A stretch of DNA of 64,000 bases from an uncultured Acidobacteriota bacterium (GTDB lineage Bacteria; Acidobacteriota; Terriglobia; Terriglobales; Acidobacteriaceae). Both the position numbers and the translations under genes were made by a program. Every line of letters begins with the position of its first letter. The stretch's first letter is position 1. Positions 36,507-44,962 of the stretch are shown piece by piece. The DNA lies in assembly GCA_903832055.1 (NCBI GenBank), contig CAILAC010000008.1, positions 140,387 to 204,386 on the forward strand, in the 5' to 3' direction. Under the pieces are notes generated by a model. That model was given only the letters and a program-made list of their open reading frames with translations, had not been told where the DNA came from and did no database searches.

Positions 36507-37217
36507 ATGAATCGCGAATATCACAAGTGGTATTCCCCCCGCCTCGGCCGAGACATGGAAATGCTCATCCACGGCCACGCCGGCGTCCCCGTTCTTGTCT
36601 TCCCTACTTCCGGCGGCCGCTTTTACGAGTTTGAAGACCGGCACATGGTCGGGACGCTCAGCGGCAAGATCGACAACGGGGAGATTCAGCTTTTCTGCGT
36701 CGATTCGGTGGATATGGAGTCCTGGTACAACAAGAATGTTGGCCCGCGCTGGCGCATTGCCCGCCACGTGCAGTATGACGATTACCTGATCCACGAAGTC
36801 GTGCCACTGATTCGCCAGAAGAATTGGGACTCGCACCTGGTGGCTCTCGGTTGCAGCTTCGGCGGATGCCACGCCGCCAACGTCGCCTTTCGCCACCCGG
36901 ACGTCTTCACCGGGCTGCTCTCGATGTCGGGCGCCTTTGACATGTCCAACTTTCTGCGCGGGCATTACGACGACGACGTGTACTACAACACCCCGACGCA
37001 CTACCTCGCGAACCTGTCAGACCCCTGGTTCTTTGACCACTACCGGCGCAATACTTACATTTTCGCGACGGGCTGGGACGACCAGTGCCTGGGGTCGAAT
37101 CAGCACATCGACCGAATCCTGTCAGAGAAACACATTCCGCACAAACTCTACATCTGGGATAGCTACAACTCGCACGACTGGCCGACCTGGCAAAAGATGG
37201 TTCTCGAATACCTGTAG
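36507..37217 (+). CDS. Esterase family protein
   Basis: A 236-residue alpha/beta-hydrolase of the putative-esterase family. After MNREYHKWYSPRLGRDMEMLIHGHAG comes the PVLVFPTSGGRFYEFED strand-turn, then the nucleophile elbow ALGCSFGGCHA (serine in GCSFGG), a lid segment with NFLRGHYDDDVYYNTP, and the histidine in NSHDWPTWQ near the end. No signal peptide is visible. GAGGTG precedes the ATG by 8 bases. The next gene begins 11 bases after its stop, suggesting a two-gene operon. The substrate is unknown. Confidence 0.85.
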   Translation: MNREYHKWYSPRLGRDMEMLIHGHAGVPVLVFPTSGGRFYEFEDRHMVGTLSGKIDNGEIQLFCVDSVDMESWYNKNVGPRWRIARHVQYDDYLIHEVVPLIRQKNWDSHLVALGCSFGGCHAANVAFRHPDVFTGLLSMSGAFDMSNFLRGHYDDDVYYNTPTHYLANLSDPWFFDHYRRNTYIFATGWDDQCLGSNQHIDRILSEKHIPHKLYIWDSYNSHDWPTWQKMVLEYL

Positions 37218-37228
37218 TGGAGAAGAAA

Positions 37229-37741
37229 ATGACGGTCTACATCGCTCTGCTTCGCGCGGTCAACGTAGGAGGCACAGGCAAACTGGCCATGACCGACCTC
37301 AAGGCAGTATGCGAACAGGCAGGTTTTGCCCAGGTACGCACGTACATCGCGAGCGGGAACGTGATCTTTCACTCCGGCAAGTCTGCGGCGCAGGTGAAGG
37401 AGGCCTTGCAGGACGGACTCTTCGACTTTACCGGAAAGGCTATCGATGTGATCATTCGCACAGCATCAGAAATGAATGCGGTGCTGGCCGCCAATCCGTT
37501 TCCCGACAAGGCCGGGAATCGAACCGTAGCCATTTTTCTGGATGAACCGCCGCCGGAGAACGCTCTGGAACTGGTGTCAAACCAGACGACTGAAGTCCTG
37601 CAGCTTGGCGTGCGCGAGATTTATGTCCACTATGGCGACGGAATGGGAGATTCGAAGCTCAAGATTCCCGCCGCCAGGGCAGGCACTGCCCGCAACATGA
37701 ATACCGTGGCCAAACTAGCCGCCATGGCGTTGAATCGATAG
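37229..37741 (+). CDS. DUF1697 domain-containing protein
   Basis: A 170-residue protein. The family pattern is clear: YIALLRAVNVGGTGKLAMTDLKAVCEQAGFAQVRTYIASGNVIF and later FLDEPPP, YVHYGDGMGDSKL, ARNMNTVAKLAAM. The family is widespread and functionally unassigned. ATG 37229 has GGAGAAGA just upstream; an in-frame GTG at 37217 is less likely. It probably shares a transcript with the preceding esterase. Confidence 0.9.
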   Translation: MTVYIALLRAVNVGGTGKLAMTDLKAVCEQAGFAQVRTYIASGNVIFHSGKSAAQVKEALQDGLFDFTGKAIDVIIRTASEMNAVLAANPFPDKAGNRTVAIFLDEPPPENALELVSNQTTEVLQLGVREIYVHYGDGMGDSKLKIPAARAGTARNMNTVAKLAAMALNR

Positions 37742-37778
37742 GGGAATTGCCCTCTGAGGGCGCGCGTACGGGAGGCAG

Positions 37779-38240
37779 GTGCGAATTCTGGAAAAAGCTG
37801 CTAAACCTATCTGCATGCCCAATTCTGACGCGATGCTGACACCCCGCGAAGCGGCCCGCCTGTTGGGCATCAGCTATCCCACCATCAAGCAGTGGATATT
37901 GACGGGGAGCCTGGCAACGGTGAAGACCCCCGGCGGGCACCATCGTATTACGGAATCGAGCCTCAAGCCCTTCCTGAGCAAGGACAGTTCCAAGCCGCCC
38001 GCTGAATCCCGCGAGCGCTACCGAAGAGTGAGTGGCCGTAACCAGCTAGTCGGCAAGGTGGTCAGCATTCGGGTGGAGGGGCTGCTTGCTGAAGTCGTAC
38101 TCTCGATTCAAAACACACACGTCACGGCCATCATCACCGCCAGCGCGGTGCGCGAGTTGCAGCTCAAGAAGGGCGACACTGCGGCGGCTCTCATCAAGTC
38201 AACCGACGTGATGATCGAGCGTCTGGATGAGCCTGCTTGA
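37779..38240 (+). CDS. Helix-turn-helix plus TOBE (molybdate-binding) domain protein
   Basis: A protein of 141-153 residues. The first part is an excisionase/MerR-like helix-turn-helix (MLTPREAARLLGISYPTIKQWILTGSLATVKTPGGHHRI). A linker of about 40 residues follows, then one TOBE/Mop domain (NQLVGKVVSIRVEGLLAEVVLSIQNTHVTAIITASAVRELQL), which binds molybdate or tungstate oxyanions. Such fusions act as ModE-like regulators or molybdate sensors. GTG 37779 follows GGGAGG by 3 bases; ATG 37815 also gives a complete HTH. The only molybdoenzyme gene in the window is msrP, 5 kb away; a regulatory link is speculative. Confidence 0.85.
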   Translation: MRILEKAAKPICMPNSDAMLTPREAARLLGISYPTIKQWILTGSLATVKTPGGHHRITESSLKPFLSKDSSKPPAESRERYRRVSGRNQLVGKVVSIRVEGLLAEVVLSIQNTHVTAIITASAVRELQLKKGDTAAALIKSTDVMIERLDEPA

Positions 38241-38296
38241 GAGTGGTAACCTCGACGGCGGGTTCTGGCAGTCTTGACTCCATAGCTTACAACTGA

Positions 38297-38325
38297 TTGA
38301 CCATACGACCTTAATCATATAAATT
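38297..38325 (+). promoter_or_regulatory. Candidate promoter for the TonB-dependent receptor gene
   Basis: TTGACC (38297-38302) and TAAATT (38320-38325) are separated by 17 bases in a conspicuously AT-rich stretch, about 120 bases before the GTG at 38447. Confidence 0.4.
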
Positions 38326-38446
38326 CGAAGCATCGCACGAAATATACGTGCTGAGCAGTGTTCCTTTTTTGCCAAATCCCCACATTTTCATTCAATTCCC
38401 AACATCCACGCTGAATGCAGCGGCCTTGTTGTCAGGAGCCTATCCC

Positions 38447-41400
38447 GTGAATGCACGCGCCCTCTTTTTGTCTGTTATCGCTTTATTTGCGGTTATTCCC
38501 GCTTCGGCCCAGATTGCAGCTGACGTCCAGGGGCGCGTTTTTGATCCCACGGGCGCAGTCATTGCGCATGCGGCAGTGGTGCTGACGGAATCCAGCACCA
38601 ACATTCGCCAGGAGGCGGTGACATCGGGTTCAGGCGATTACCGGTTCACGCAGCTCAATCCAGGGGCTTATCGCCTTGAAGCGAAGGCTACGGGCTTCCA
38701 ACCAAAAGCCATCAGCTCGATTACAGTGGGCATCGGTCAAACAGCTCAGGTGGACGTGACGCTGACTGTTGGGACCGAAAAGCAGGTCGAGACGGTCGAT
38801 GGCGATCTGCCTGTACTCCAGGCCGAAACCAGCGACATCATGACGAACATCCCCGGCTCGACCGTCGTTGCGATGCCGCTGAATGCGCGCAACTTCATCC
38901 AGTTGGCGACCCTTGCTCCGGGCGTCGCGCTGCCCCCCGGCACACTGCTGCCGCGCATCAACGGCGGTCGCCCACGGACGAATGAATATCTGTATGACGG
39001 CATCTCTGCCTTGCAGCCCGAGCCGGGCCAGGTTGCTTTCTTCCCCAACCTTGACGACATTCAGGAATTCTCGGTTGAGGCGAATAATGTTTCGGCGGAA
39101 TTTGGCCGGTTCAATGGTGGCGTGGTCAATGTCGCCACCAGGGCAGGTTCGAATGCGCTGCACGGCAGTCTCTTTGAGTTTCTGCGCAACGAAGACCTGA
39201 ATGCGCGCAACTATTTCTCCACGACTGGCCACAAGCCGGAGTACCGCCGCAACCTGTTTGGTGCCTCGCTGGGTGGGCCGATCATACGCGATCGTCTTTT
39301 CTTCTTTGGGGATTACCAGGGCATCAAGCAGTTGATCGGCAAGACGGTTATTTCGACGATCCCAACGTTGAACGAGCGCCAGGGAATCTTTACCGGAGTG
39401 GCTGGCATCTACGACCCAACCAAGACCCAGACCGTGAACGGCAAACTGGTTCGCCCTGAATTTCCCAACGATGTGATCGATGTTCCGCTTGACCCGGTGG
39501 CCGTCGCGTTGCTGGCGCGCTTTCCCAATCCGACAAATTCCAAGGCCGCCAACAACTATTCGCGAACGGCCAACGATGCTGACCACCAGAACCAGTTTGA
39601 TGTGCGCCTCGACGGTGCTTTCCGTGCGAAGGATCGCGCCTTTGGCCGCTACACGTTTTACAACGAAGTCGAGCAGCCGGTGACGCCGTTTCTCGACGGA
39701 AGCGGTGTTGTTTCCAACCCGGTCATCGGGACGGGCGGAGTCATCGGCCTGGCCCACATTCGCGGGCAGCAGGGGGTCTTGAACGAAACCCACGTTTTCA
39801 GCCCCCATCTGATCAACGACCTGCGCCTCGGCTACACGCGGCGCAGCAACGGGCTGACGGGATCGACGCTGAGCAACAGCGCCTCAGCTGCTTTGGGGAT
39901 TCCGGGCATACCCAACAACGCGGCCTTTAACAACGCACTGCCGCTCTTTACTTTTACCGGCTTTCAGCAGCTCGGCCCCTCGGCGGGTACTTTTTCCAAC
40001 TATCAGACCGGGGTAGGTCAGGCTGTCGATACCGCTGTGTTTACCCATGGCCGCCACGCAATCAAGGCTGGGCTGGACCTGCGCTTTTATCAGCTTGATA
40101 CGATTGCTCCGCCCAATCCGCAGGGCTCCTTCGCGTTTACGACAACCGGCACTGATCAGCAAGGAGTTACGGGTACCGGAAACTCGATTGCCAGCTTCCT
40201 CCTCGGCCAGGTTGACACATTTTCGATTGACCTGCAGGTGAGCAAGCTGCGTCCTCGCGACAGGATTATGGAGTACTTTGTGCAGGATGACTGGCGCGCC
40301 ACAGACCGGCTGACGCTCAACCTCGGCGCACGCTACACGCTGCACTTTCCGTCTACGGAAAAAAACAACCAGGGCGCAGTGTTCAACCTTGGCACGCAGC
40401 AGCTCGACTATCTTGGCCAGAACGGCTATTCCCACAGCGCCCGCGAGCTGCACTACACCAACGTCGCGCCGCGCTTTGGTGTGACCTATCTTGCCACGCC
40501 CAGGACGGTGGTTCGCAGCGGATTTGGCATCGTCTTCATCGACCAGTCTGGCATCACCACGCCGTTTACGACGCCGCAGTTTCCGTTCATTCAGAATGTG
40601 CAGCAGCGCTCGACAGATGGGGTGACTGCAGCATTCAAGTTGTCGCACGGCCCGACGGTCGCGCCTATTCCGTTGACCCCGAATGCGGGCCTTGGTCAGA
40701 GCGTCTACACCGTCAAACGCACCGCCGGCTCAGGCTACGTGGAGCAGTGGAATCTCGCAGTCGAACGAGCCCTGACCAACAACCTCTCGCTGGAACTGGC
40801 CTATGTCGGCTCGCATATTGTCCACGTTGGCATTCCCGACTCTAATCTGAATCAGCTCACGGCCGGACAGCTTGCCGAGGGCGCTGACCTCTTGAAAAAG
40901 GTCCCCAACCCCTACTACGGCGAACTGCCGAAATCCAGCTCCATCGGTGGCAAGACCGTAACCGCGGCGCAGTTGCTCAAGCCATATCCGCGCTTTCTCA
41001 ACATTGCGACCTATCGCAACAACAGCGGCACGGCCAACTACAACGCCTTTGAGGCCAAGCTTGAGCAGCGCATGAATCATGGCATATACCTGCTCGCCGC
41101 CTACACCCATTCAAAGCTGATCGACGATGCGTCGTCGGTCTTCTCTTCGACCGTGCTTTCCTCGCCAAACTCAAGCAGCCTGGTGGCTGCCGACAGCTAT
41201 CGTCCGCTCCTGGAGCGCGACTCCTCGACGGGCGACATGCCCAATGTCTTTTCGCTGAGCGGCATTTATGACCTGCCAGCCGGGCGCGGACACGCCTTCG
41301 CTTCGAGCGGTCTGGCCGAAAGCGTGTTTGGCGGCTGGTCGCTCAACACGGTTGTTTCGCTGCAATCCGGCATGCCGGTCACCGTTACTCAGGCAACCAA

Positions 41401-41776
41401 CAACAACGCCTTCGCTGGATTTGCCTTGCAGCGGCCCAACCTGATTGCCAAGCCGGCGCTCTCGGCAGGCGACCGCAAGCCAGAGCGATTCTTCAACACC
41501 GATGCTTTTTCGATGACGCCGCAATTTGCCATTGGCAACGCTTCGCGGAATCCCGTACGCGGGCCGGCTTACCGCGACATGGATATTGCGCTGGTCAAGC
41601 ACATCCGCCTGCCTGGGGAAACTGAAGCGACCTTTCGCGGGGAGATATTCAACCTCACCAATACGCCCGCATTTGCGCAGCCCAACGGCAGCTTTGGCTC
41701 GGCCGCCTTTGGCAGCATTACGGCCACGACCACGGAAGAGCGCGTGGTCCAGTTTGCCCTGCGCCTGAGCAAATAG
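38447..41776 (+). CDS. TonB-dependent receptor with carboxypeptidase regulatory-like N-domain (Oar-like)
   Basis: A 1109-residue outer-membrane receptor. GTG 38447 has AGGAG 8 bases upstream and gives a clean signal peptide (NARALFLSVIALFAVIPASAQ). The regulatory-like Ig domain follows (VQGRVFDPTGAVIAHAAVVLTESST...GDYRFTQLNPGAYRLEA), then a plug-like region (PLNARNFIQLATLAPGV, RINGGRPRTNEYLYDG, IQEFSVEANNVSAEFGRFNGGVVNVATRAGSN). A long beta-barrel makes up the rest. This class is greatly expanded in Acidobacteriota and is thought to import glycans or other large nutrients, energised by TonB. It ends with LRLSK rather than a terminal aromatic residue. No substrate can be deduced. Confidence 0.92.
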   Translation: MNARALFLSVIALFAVIPASAQIAADVQGRVFDPTGAVIAHAAVVLTESSTNIRQEAVTSGSGDYRFTQLNPGAYRLEAKATGFQPKAISSITVGIGQTAQVDVTLTVGTEKQVETVDGDLPVLQAETSDIMTNIPGSTVVAMPLNARNFIQLATLAPGVALPPGTLLPRINGGRPRTNEYLYDGISALQPEPGQVAFFPNLDDIQEFSVEANNVSAEFGRFNGGVVNVATRAGSNALHGSLFEFLRNEDLNARNYFSTTGHKPEYRRNLFGASLGGPIIRDRLFFFGDYQGIKQLIGKTVISTIPTLNERQGIFTGVAGIYDPTKTQTVNGKLVRPEFPNDVIDVPLDPVAVALLARFPNPTNSKAANNYSRTANDADHQNQFDVRLDGAFRAKDRAFGRYTFYNEVEQPVTPFLDGSGVVSNPVIGTGGVIGLAHIRGQQGVLNETHVFSPHLINDLRLGYTRRSNGLTGSTLSNSASAALGIPGIPNNAAFNNALPLFTFTGFQQLGPSAGTFSNYQTGVGQAVDTAVFTHGRHAIKAGLDLRFYQLDTIAPPNPQGSFAFTTTGTDQQGVTGTGNSIASFLLGQVDTFSIDLQVSKLRPRDRIMEYFVQDDWRATDRLTLNLGARYTLHFPSTEKNNQGAVFNLGTQQLDYLGQNGYSHSARELHYTNVAPRFGVTYLATPRTVVRSGFGIVFIDQSGITTPFTTPQFPFIQNVQQRSTDGVTAAFKLSHGPTVAPIPLTPNAGLGQSVYTVKRTAGSGYVEQWNLAVERALTNNLSLELAYVGSHIVHVGIPDSNLNQLTAGQLAEGADLLKKVPNPYYGELPKSSSIGGKTVTAAQLLKPYPRFLNIATYRNNSGTANYNAFEAKLEQRMNHGIYLLAAYTHSKLIDDASSVFSSTVLSSPNSSSLVAADSYRPLLERDSSTGDMPNVFSLSGIYDLPAGRGHAFASSGLAESVFGGWSLNTVVSLQSGMPVTVTQATNNNAFAGFALQRPNLIAKPALSAGDRKPERFFNTDAFSMTPQFAIGNASRNPVRGPAYRDMDIALVKHIRLPGETEATFRGEIFNLTNTPAFAQPNGSFGSAAFGSITATTTEERVVQFALRLSK

Positions 41777-41821
41777 ACCGGCAGAGAACAATCGCCAGGC
41801 CCGGTATTGACCCGCTCATGG

Positions 41822-41844
41822 TGCTTTCATTAACGTCGAAAGCA
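41822..41844 (+). promoter_or_regulatory. Inverted repeat immediately before the DinB-like gene
   Basis: TGCTTTC (41822-41828) and GAAAGCA (41838-41844) frame a 9-base loop and end 2 bases before the ATG at 41847. The hairpin would cover the ribosome-binding region, which lacks a clear Shine-Dalgarno site. It could be an operator or a translational control element. Confidence 0.35.
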
Positions 41845-41846
41845 TC

Positions 41847-42347
41847 ATGAGCCAACCGACTCCCGCCGCTGCACTTAATCCCTACGCCCGTTTCCTCGCG
41901 CCCGATGCGGCTTCGCTTGAAACAGTGCTCGCCGCCTCTCCGTCCGCGCTTGCTGAGATTGTCGAAGCTTTGGGCCCGGACCGCATCTCCGTCTCCCCGG
42001 CCCCCGGCAAGTGGAGCCCCGCACAGGTGCTCTGCCACCTTGCCGATTGCGAACTGGCCTTCGCCTTCCGCCTCCGCCAGACCCTCGCCGAAGAGCATCA
42101 TGTCCTGCAGCCCTTTGACCAGGACCGATGGGCCACACACTACGACAAGATTCCGGCAAATCAGGCCCTTGCCGCTTTTACCGCCATGCGCGAGTGGAAC
42201 CTGATCCTTATCCGTCAGGCGCTGTCGACTGCCGCTGCCAAACCTGTCACCCACCCGGAACGCGGCTCGATGACCTTTCTAACGCTTGTTGAGACGATGG
42301 CTGGCCACGACCTGAACCACATCACCCAATTGAAGAAGCTTGTGTAG
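41847..42347 (+). CDS. DinB family protein
   Basis: A 166-residue four-helix-bundle protein of the DinB/YfiT superfamily of metal-dependent transferases, many of which use small thiols. The expected histidines are present in VLCHLADCELAF and in the final helix MAGHDLNHITQLKKL. The family motif of two helices separated by PGKWSPAQ is clear. There is no signal peptide. Its substrate is unknown. It stands alone between the TonB receptor and the DUF4139 gene. Confidence 0.88.
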   Translation: MSQPTPAAALNPYARFLAPDAASLETVLAASPSALAEIVEALGPDRISVSPAPGKWSPAQVLCHLADCELAFAFRLRQTLAEEHHVLQPFDQDRWATHYDKIPANQALAAFTAMREWNLILIRQALSTAAAKPVTHPERGSMTFLTLVETMAGHDLNHITQLKKLV

Positions 42348-42438
42348 TCGAACCTTGTCGACGCCATTTTTCTGGTGCCGGTGTCCAAAGAAGTAGCACC
42401 CGAAACGTTACACCGATTTGGCACTCGCAGGAGGCACC

Positions 42439-44727
42439 ATGCGCTCGTTCCTCTCCTCACTTGGCTTATTGTCATTAGCTATCCTGGCCCTCGCTCCGCT
42501 CAGCCCAACTCTTCTGGGCCAGCCTGCAGCGGCATCGCCAAAAGCAGCAGCGCCAGCCTCCAAAGCAGCGGCGAACTCAGACGAAGCTCTACGCCAGCTT
42601 CCCGTGCACCAGGTGGTGCTCTACAAGAACGGCATTGGCTACTTTGAACACCTCGGCTCAGTGACCGGCAACCAGCGCGTGGCCATCGACTTCACTTCGT
42701 CGCAGCTCAACGACGTGCTGCAGTCGCTCACCATCCTTGACGACAATGGCGGCCGCATTGGCGGCGTCAACTACAACTCCACCACGCCGCTTGCAGAGCA
42801 GTTGAAGTCGCTCTCCCTCGCCATGAGCGATGACCCTACTTCGACTGAACTCTTCCAGGCCCTGCGCGGCCAGCGCGTCGAAATCACCGGTGCCCCCGGC
42901 GGCGCAATCACCGGCCGCCTCATGTCAATTGAGAGCCGCGCATCCAGCAGTCCAACCGCCACCAGCGAAGCGGATACAACTGAATCTGCGCCTCGTCCCA
43001 CCCAGTCGCGTTTCTACTTGACGGTTGTCGCCAGCAGCGGGGCCGTTCGGGTGATCGAACTCATACCCTCCCTCAGCGTTCGCCCGCTCGACACTGCGCT
43101 CCAGGGCCAGCTCGACCGCTATCTGCAGCTGCTCAGCAGCACCCACACCACCGGCCTGCGCCACTTGACGCTGGACGCGCTGGGGCAGGGTCCGCGCCAG
43201 CTCCACGTAAGCTACATCAGCGAAGTGCCGGTCTGGAAGTCCACCTATCGGATCGTCTTCCCGAAAGATGCCACCGACCACGCCATCCTGCAGGGCTGGG
43301 CCGTCGTCGATAACACCATCGGCTCCGACTGGGACAACGTCCAACTCTCGCTCGTCGCCGGAGCTCCGCAGAGTTTCATCCAGCCGCTCTCTGACCCGCT
43401 CTACCTGCGCCGACCAGAAATCCCCATTTCCACGACCGCGCAAACCACGCCGCAAACCCATGAGGCAGCGGAGATGGCGTCGAACAACTTGATGATCAAC
43501 TCTCAGCAGATCATGAACTCACCGCTCGTAGCCCCAAGAATGGTTCCGCGCGACATCAAAATGGTCGCCGAAAAGGAGGCGGCTCCAACCTCGTTTGGTG
43601 TTGCCGGAACGGAGATGATCGGCTCTGCTGGCGGTGCGATGGGCAGCGTCTATGGAACCGGCTCAGGCGGCAATATGGGCGGCGGCGTCTACCGCACCTC
43701 CAACGCAATCCAGGAAGGCGACGTCTCGACCACCAACTTCGACGACTTCTTTGAATACCGCCTCGCCCAGCCTGTCACCATCCACAAGAACGAATCAGCC
43801 ATGGTTCCCATCCTCCAGGAGAGCCTGCCCGCCGAGCGTGTCACTCTCTGGAGCGCAAGCGAATCGACCCCGTTCCGCGCCATCTGGCTCGAAAACTCGT
43901 CCAGGCTCACCTTTGACCGCGGCAGCTTCTCCATCTTCGAGAGCGGAGTCTTCGCCGGCCAGGGCCTTCTTGACCCCATCCATCCCGGCGAAAAGCGCTT
44001 GCTCTCCTACGCAGCCGATCAGGCCATCCGCGTCCGCGTGGAGACTGAGACCCTCGGCGAAACCGCCGCCCGCGCCCGCCAACTGCGCAGCGTCAAGATC
44101 ACCGCGCATGGCTTCGTCCAAAAGGAGTACGCTGCCCAGTCGAGAACTGAATACCGCGTCTCCAACTCTGCTGAAGCCGATCGCGTCGTCGTCCTCGAAG
44201 TTCCCCGCAACCCGAATCGCAAGCTCGCTCCTGAGACCAAGCCCGCCGAATCTGCGGCGACCCTGTACCGCTTCCGTCTCCCGGTTGCCGCACATAAATC
44301 CGCCGCACTGCTCGTCGCCGATGAAGGTCACGAGATCGAAAACTGGAAGATCAATGAAGCCGACGACCAGGTGCTCGCCCTGCAACGGCTCTCGGAAGAA
44401 GCTCCGGCCATCGCCGAAAAACTCAAGCCCATCATCTCGGCTCAGCAATCCATCTCCGAGATGAAGTTCCTGCTCGCCGGCCTTGAACAGAAAACTATCG
44501 ACCTCACCGCCGACGAAGCCCGCGCCCGCGAAAACCTCACCGCGCTCAAGGGTACTGAAGGCTCAAAACGCTTTGCCGACCAACTCAACCGGAACGAAGA
44601 CGCCCTCGAAGCCAACCACCAGCAAACCACTCTCCTCAACGAGAAACGCAAGGCAGCCATCGACGCCCTGCGCCAGACCCTGCTCACACTCGAATTAAGC
44701 TGGAATTCGGCTGCCCCGGCGTCATAG
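42439..44727 (+). CDS. DUF4139 domain-containing exported protein
   Basis: A 762-residue protein with AGGAGG 4 bases before ATG 42439, the strongest ribosome-binding site in the window. The signal peptide runs to about residue 28 (LAILALAPLSPTLLGQ). The mature part starts with VVLYKNGIGYFEHLGSV, typical of this family, and continues with beta-rich segments (RQLHVSYISEVPVWKSTYRIVF, AILQGWAVVDNTIGSDWDNVQLSLVAGAPQSF), a Gly/Met-rich linker near 405-425, and a C-terminal coiled coil (LLAGLEQKTIDLTADEARARENL...RKAAIDALRQTLLTLEL). No function is established. A fragment resembling its coiled-coil end lies at about 49,997-50,050. Confidence 0.8.
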   Translation: MRSFLSSLGLLSLAILALAPLSPTLLGQPAAASPKAAAPASKAAANSDEALRQLPVHQVVLYKNGIGYFEHLGSVTGNQRVAIDFTSSQLNDVLQSLTILDDNGGRIGGVNYNSTTPLAEQLKSLSLAMSDDPTSTELFQALRGQRVEITGAPGGAITGRLMSIESRASSSPTATSEADTTESAPRPTQSRFYLTVVASSGAVRVIELIPSLSVRPLDTALQGQLDRYLQLLSSTHTTGLRHLTLDALGQGPRQLHVSYISEVPVWKSTYRIVFPKDATDHAILQGWAVVDNTIGSDWDNVQLSLVAGAPQSFIQPLSDPLYLRRPEIPISTTAQTTPQTHEAAEMASNNLMINSQQIMNSPLVAPRMVPRDIKMVAEKEAAPTSFGVAGTEMIGSAGGAMGSVYGTGSGGNMGGGVYRTSNAIQEGDVSTTNFDDFFEYRLAQPVTIHKNESAMVPILQESLPAERVTLWSASESTPFRAIWLENSSRLTFDRGSFSIFESGVFAGQGLLDPIHPGEKRLLSYAADQAIRVRVETETLGETAARARQLRSVKITAHGFVQKEYAAQSRTEYRVSNSAEADRVVVLEVPRNPNRKLAPETKPAESAATLYRFRLPVAAHKSAALLVADEGHEIENWKINEADDQVLALQRLSEEAPAIAEKLKPIISAQQSISEMKFLLAGLEQKTIDLTADEARARENLTALKGTEGSKRFADQLNRNEDALEANHQQTTLLNEKRKAAIDALRQTLLTLELSWNSAAPAS

Positions 44728-44827
44728 TCTCGTTGCCGCCCGGCATCCCCCAAAAACGAAGGCCCCTCTCCCGTAATTGGGTACCAGGGTTCCTTGGATT
44801 AACTAGAAATGCAGTCCAGATAAGCAG

Positions 44828-44855
44828 ACTAACTCCATGGTTTAAGGGAGTTAGT
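44828..44855. promoter_or_regulatory. Inverted repeat upstream of the NHL protein gene
   Basis: ACTAACTCC (44828-44836) and GGAGTTAGT (44847-44855) are perfect 9-base arms around a 10-base centre, 108 bases before the ATG at 44963. It is either an operator for a dimeric regulator or a terminator for the DUF4139 gene (it lacks a T-run). Confidence 0.4.
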
Positions 44856-44962
44856 TCACTTCATTTAGTTGCAAAGGGGTATAGAATCAACCCGTCATCT
44901 GCGGGGCCGCGCAATCCAGTTGCAACGTCGCGTCAGAAATCCGTACCAGCGGGGATAATTCG

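Noticed and set aside
38630..39808. 392-codon minus-strand frame
   Set aside because: It is the complement of the TonB-dependent receptor gene and shows no domain or start signal of its own.
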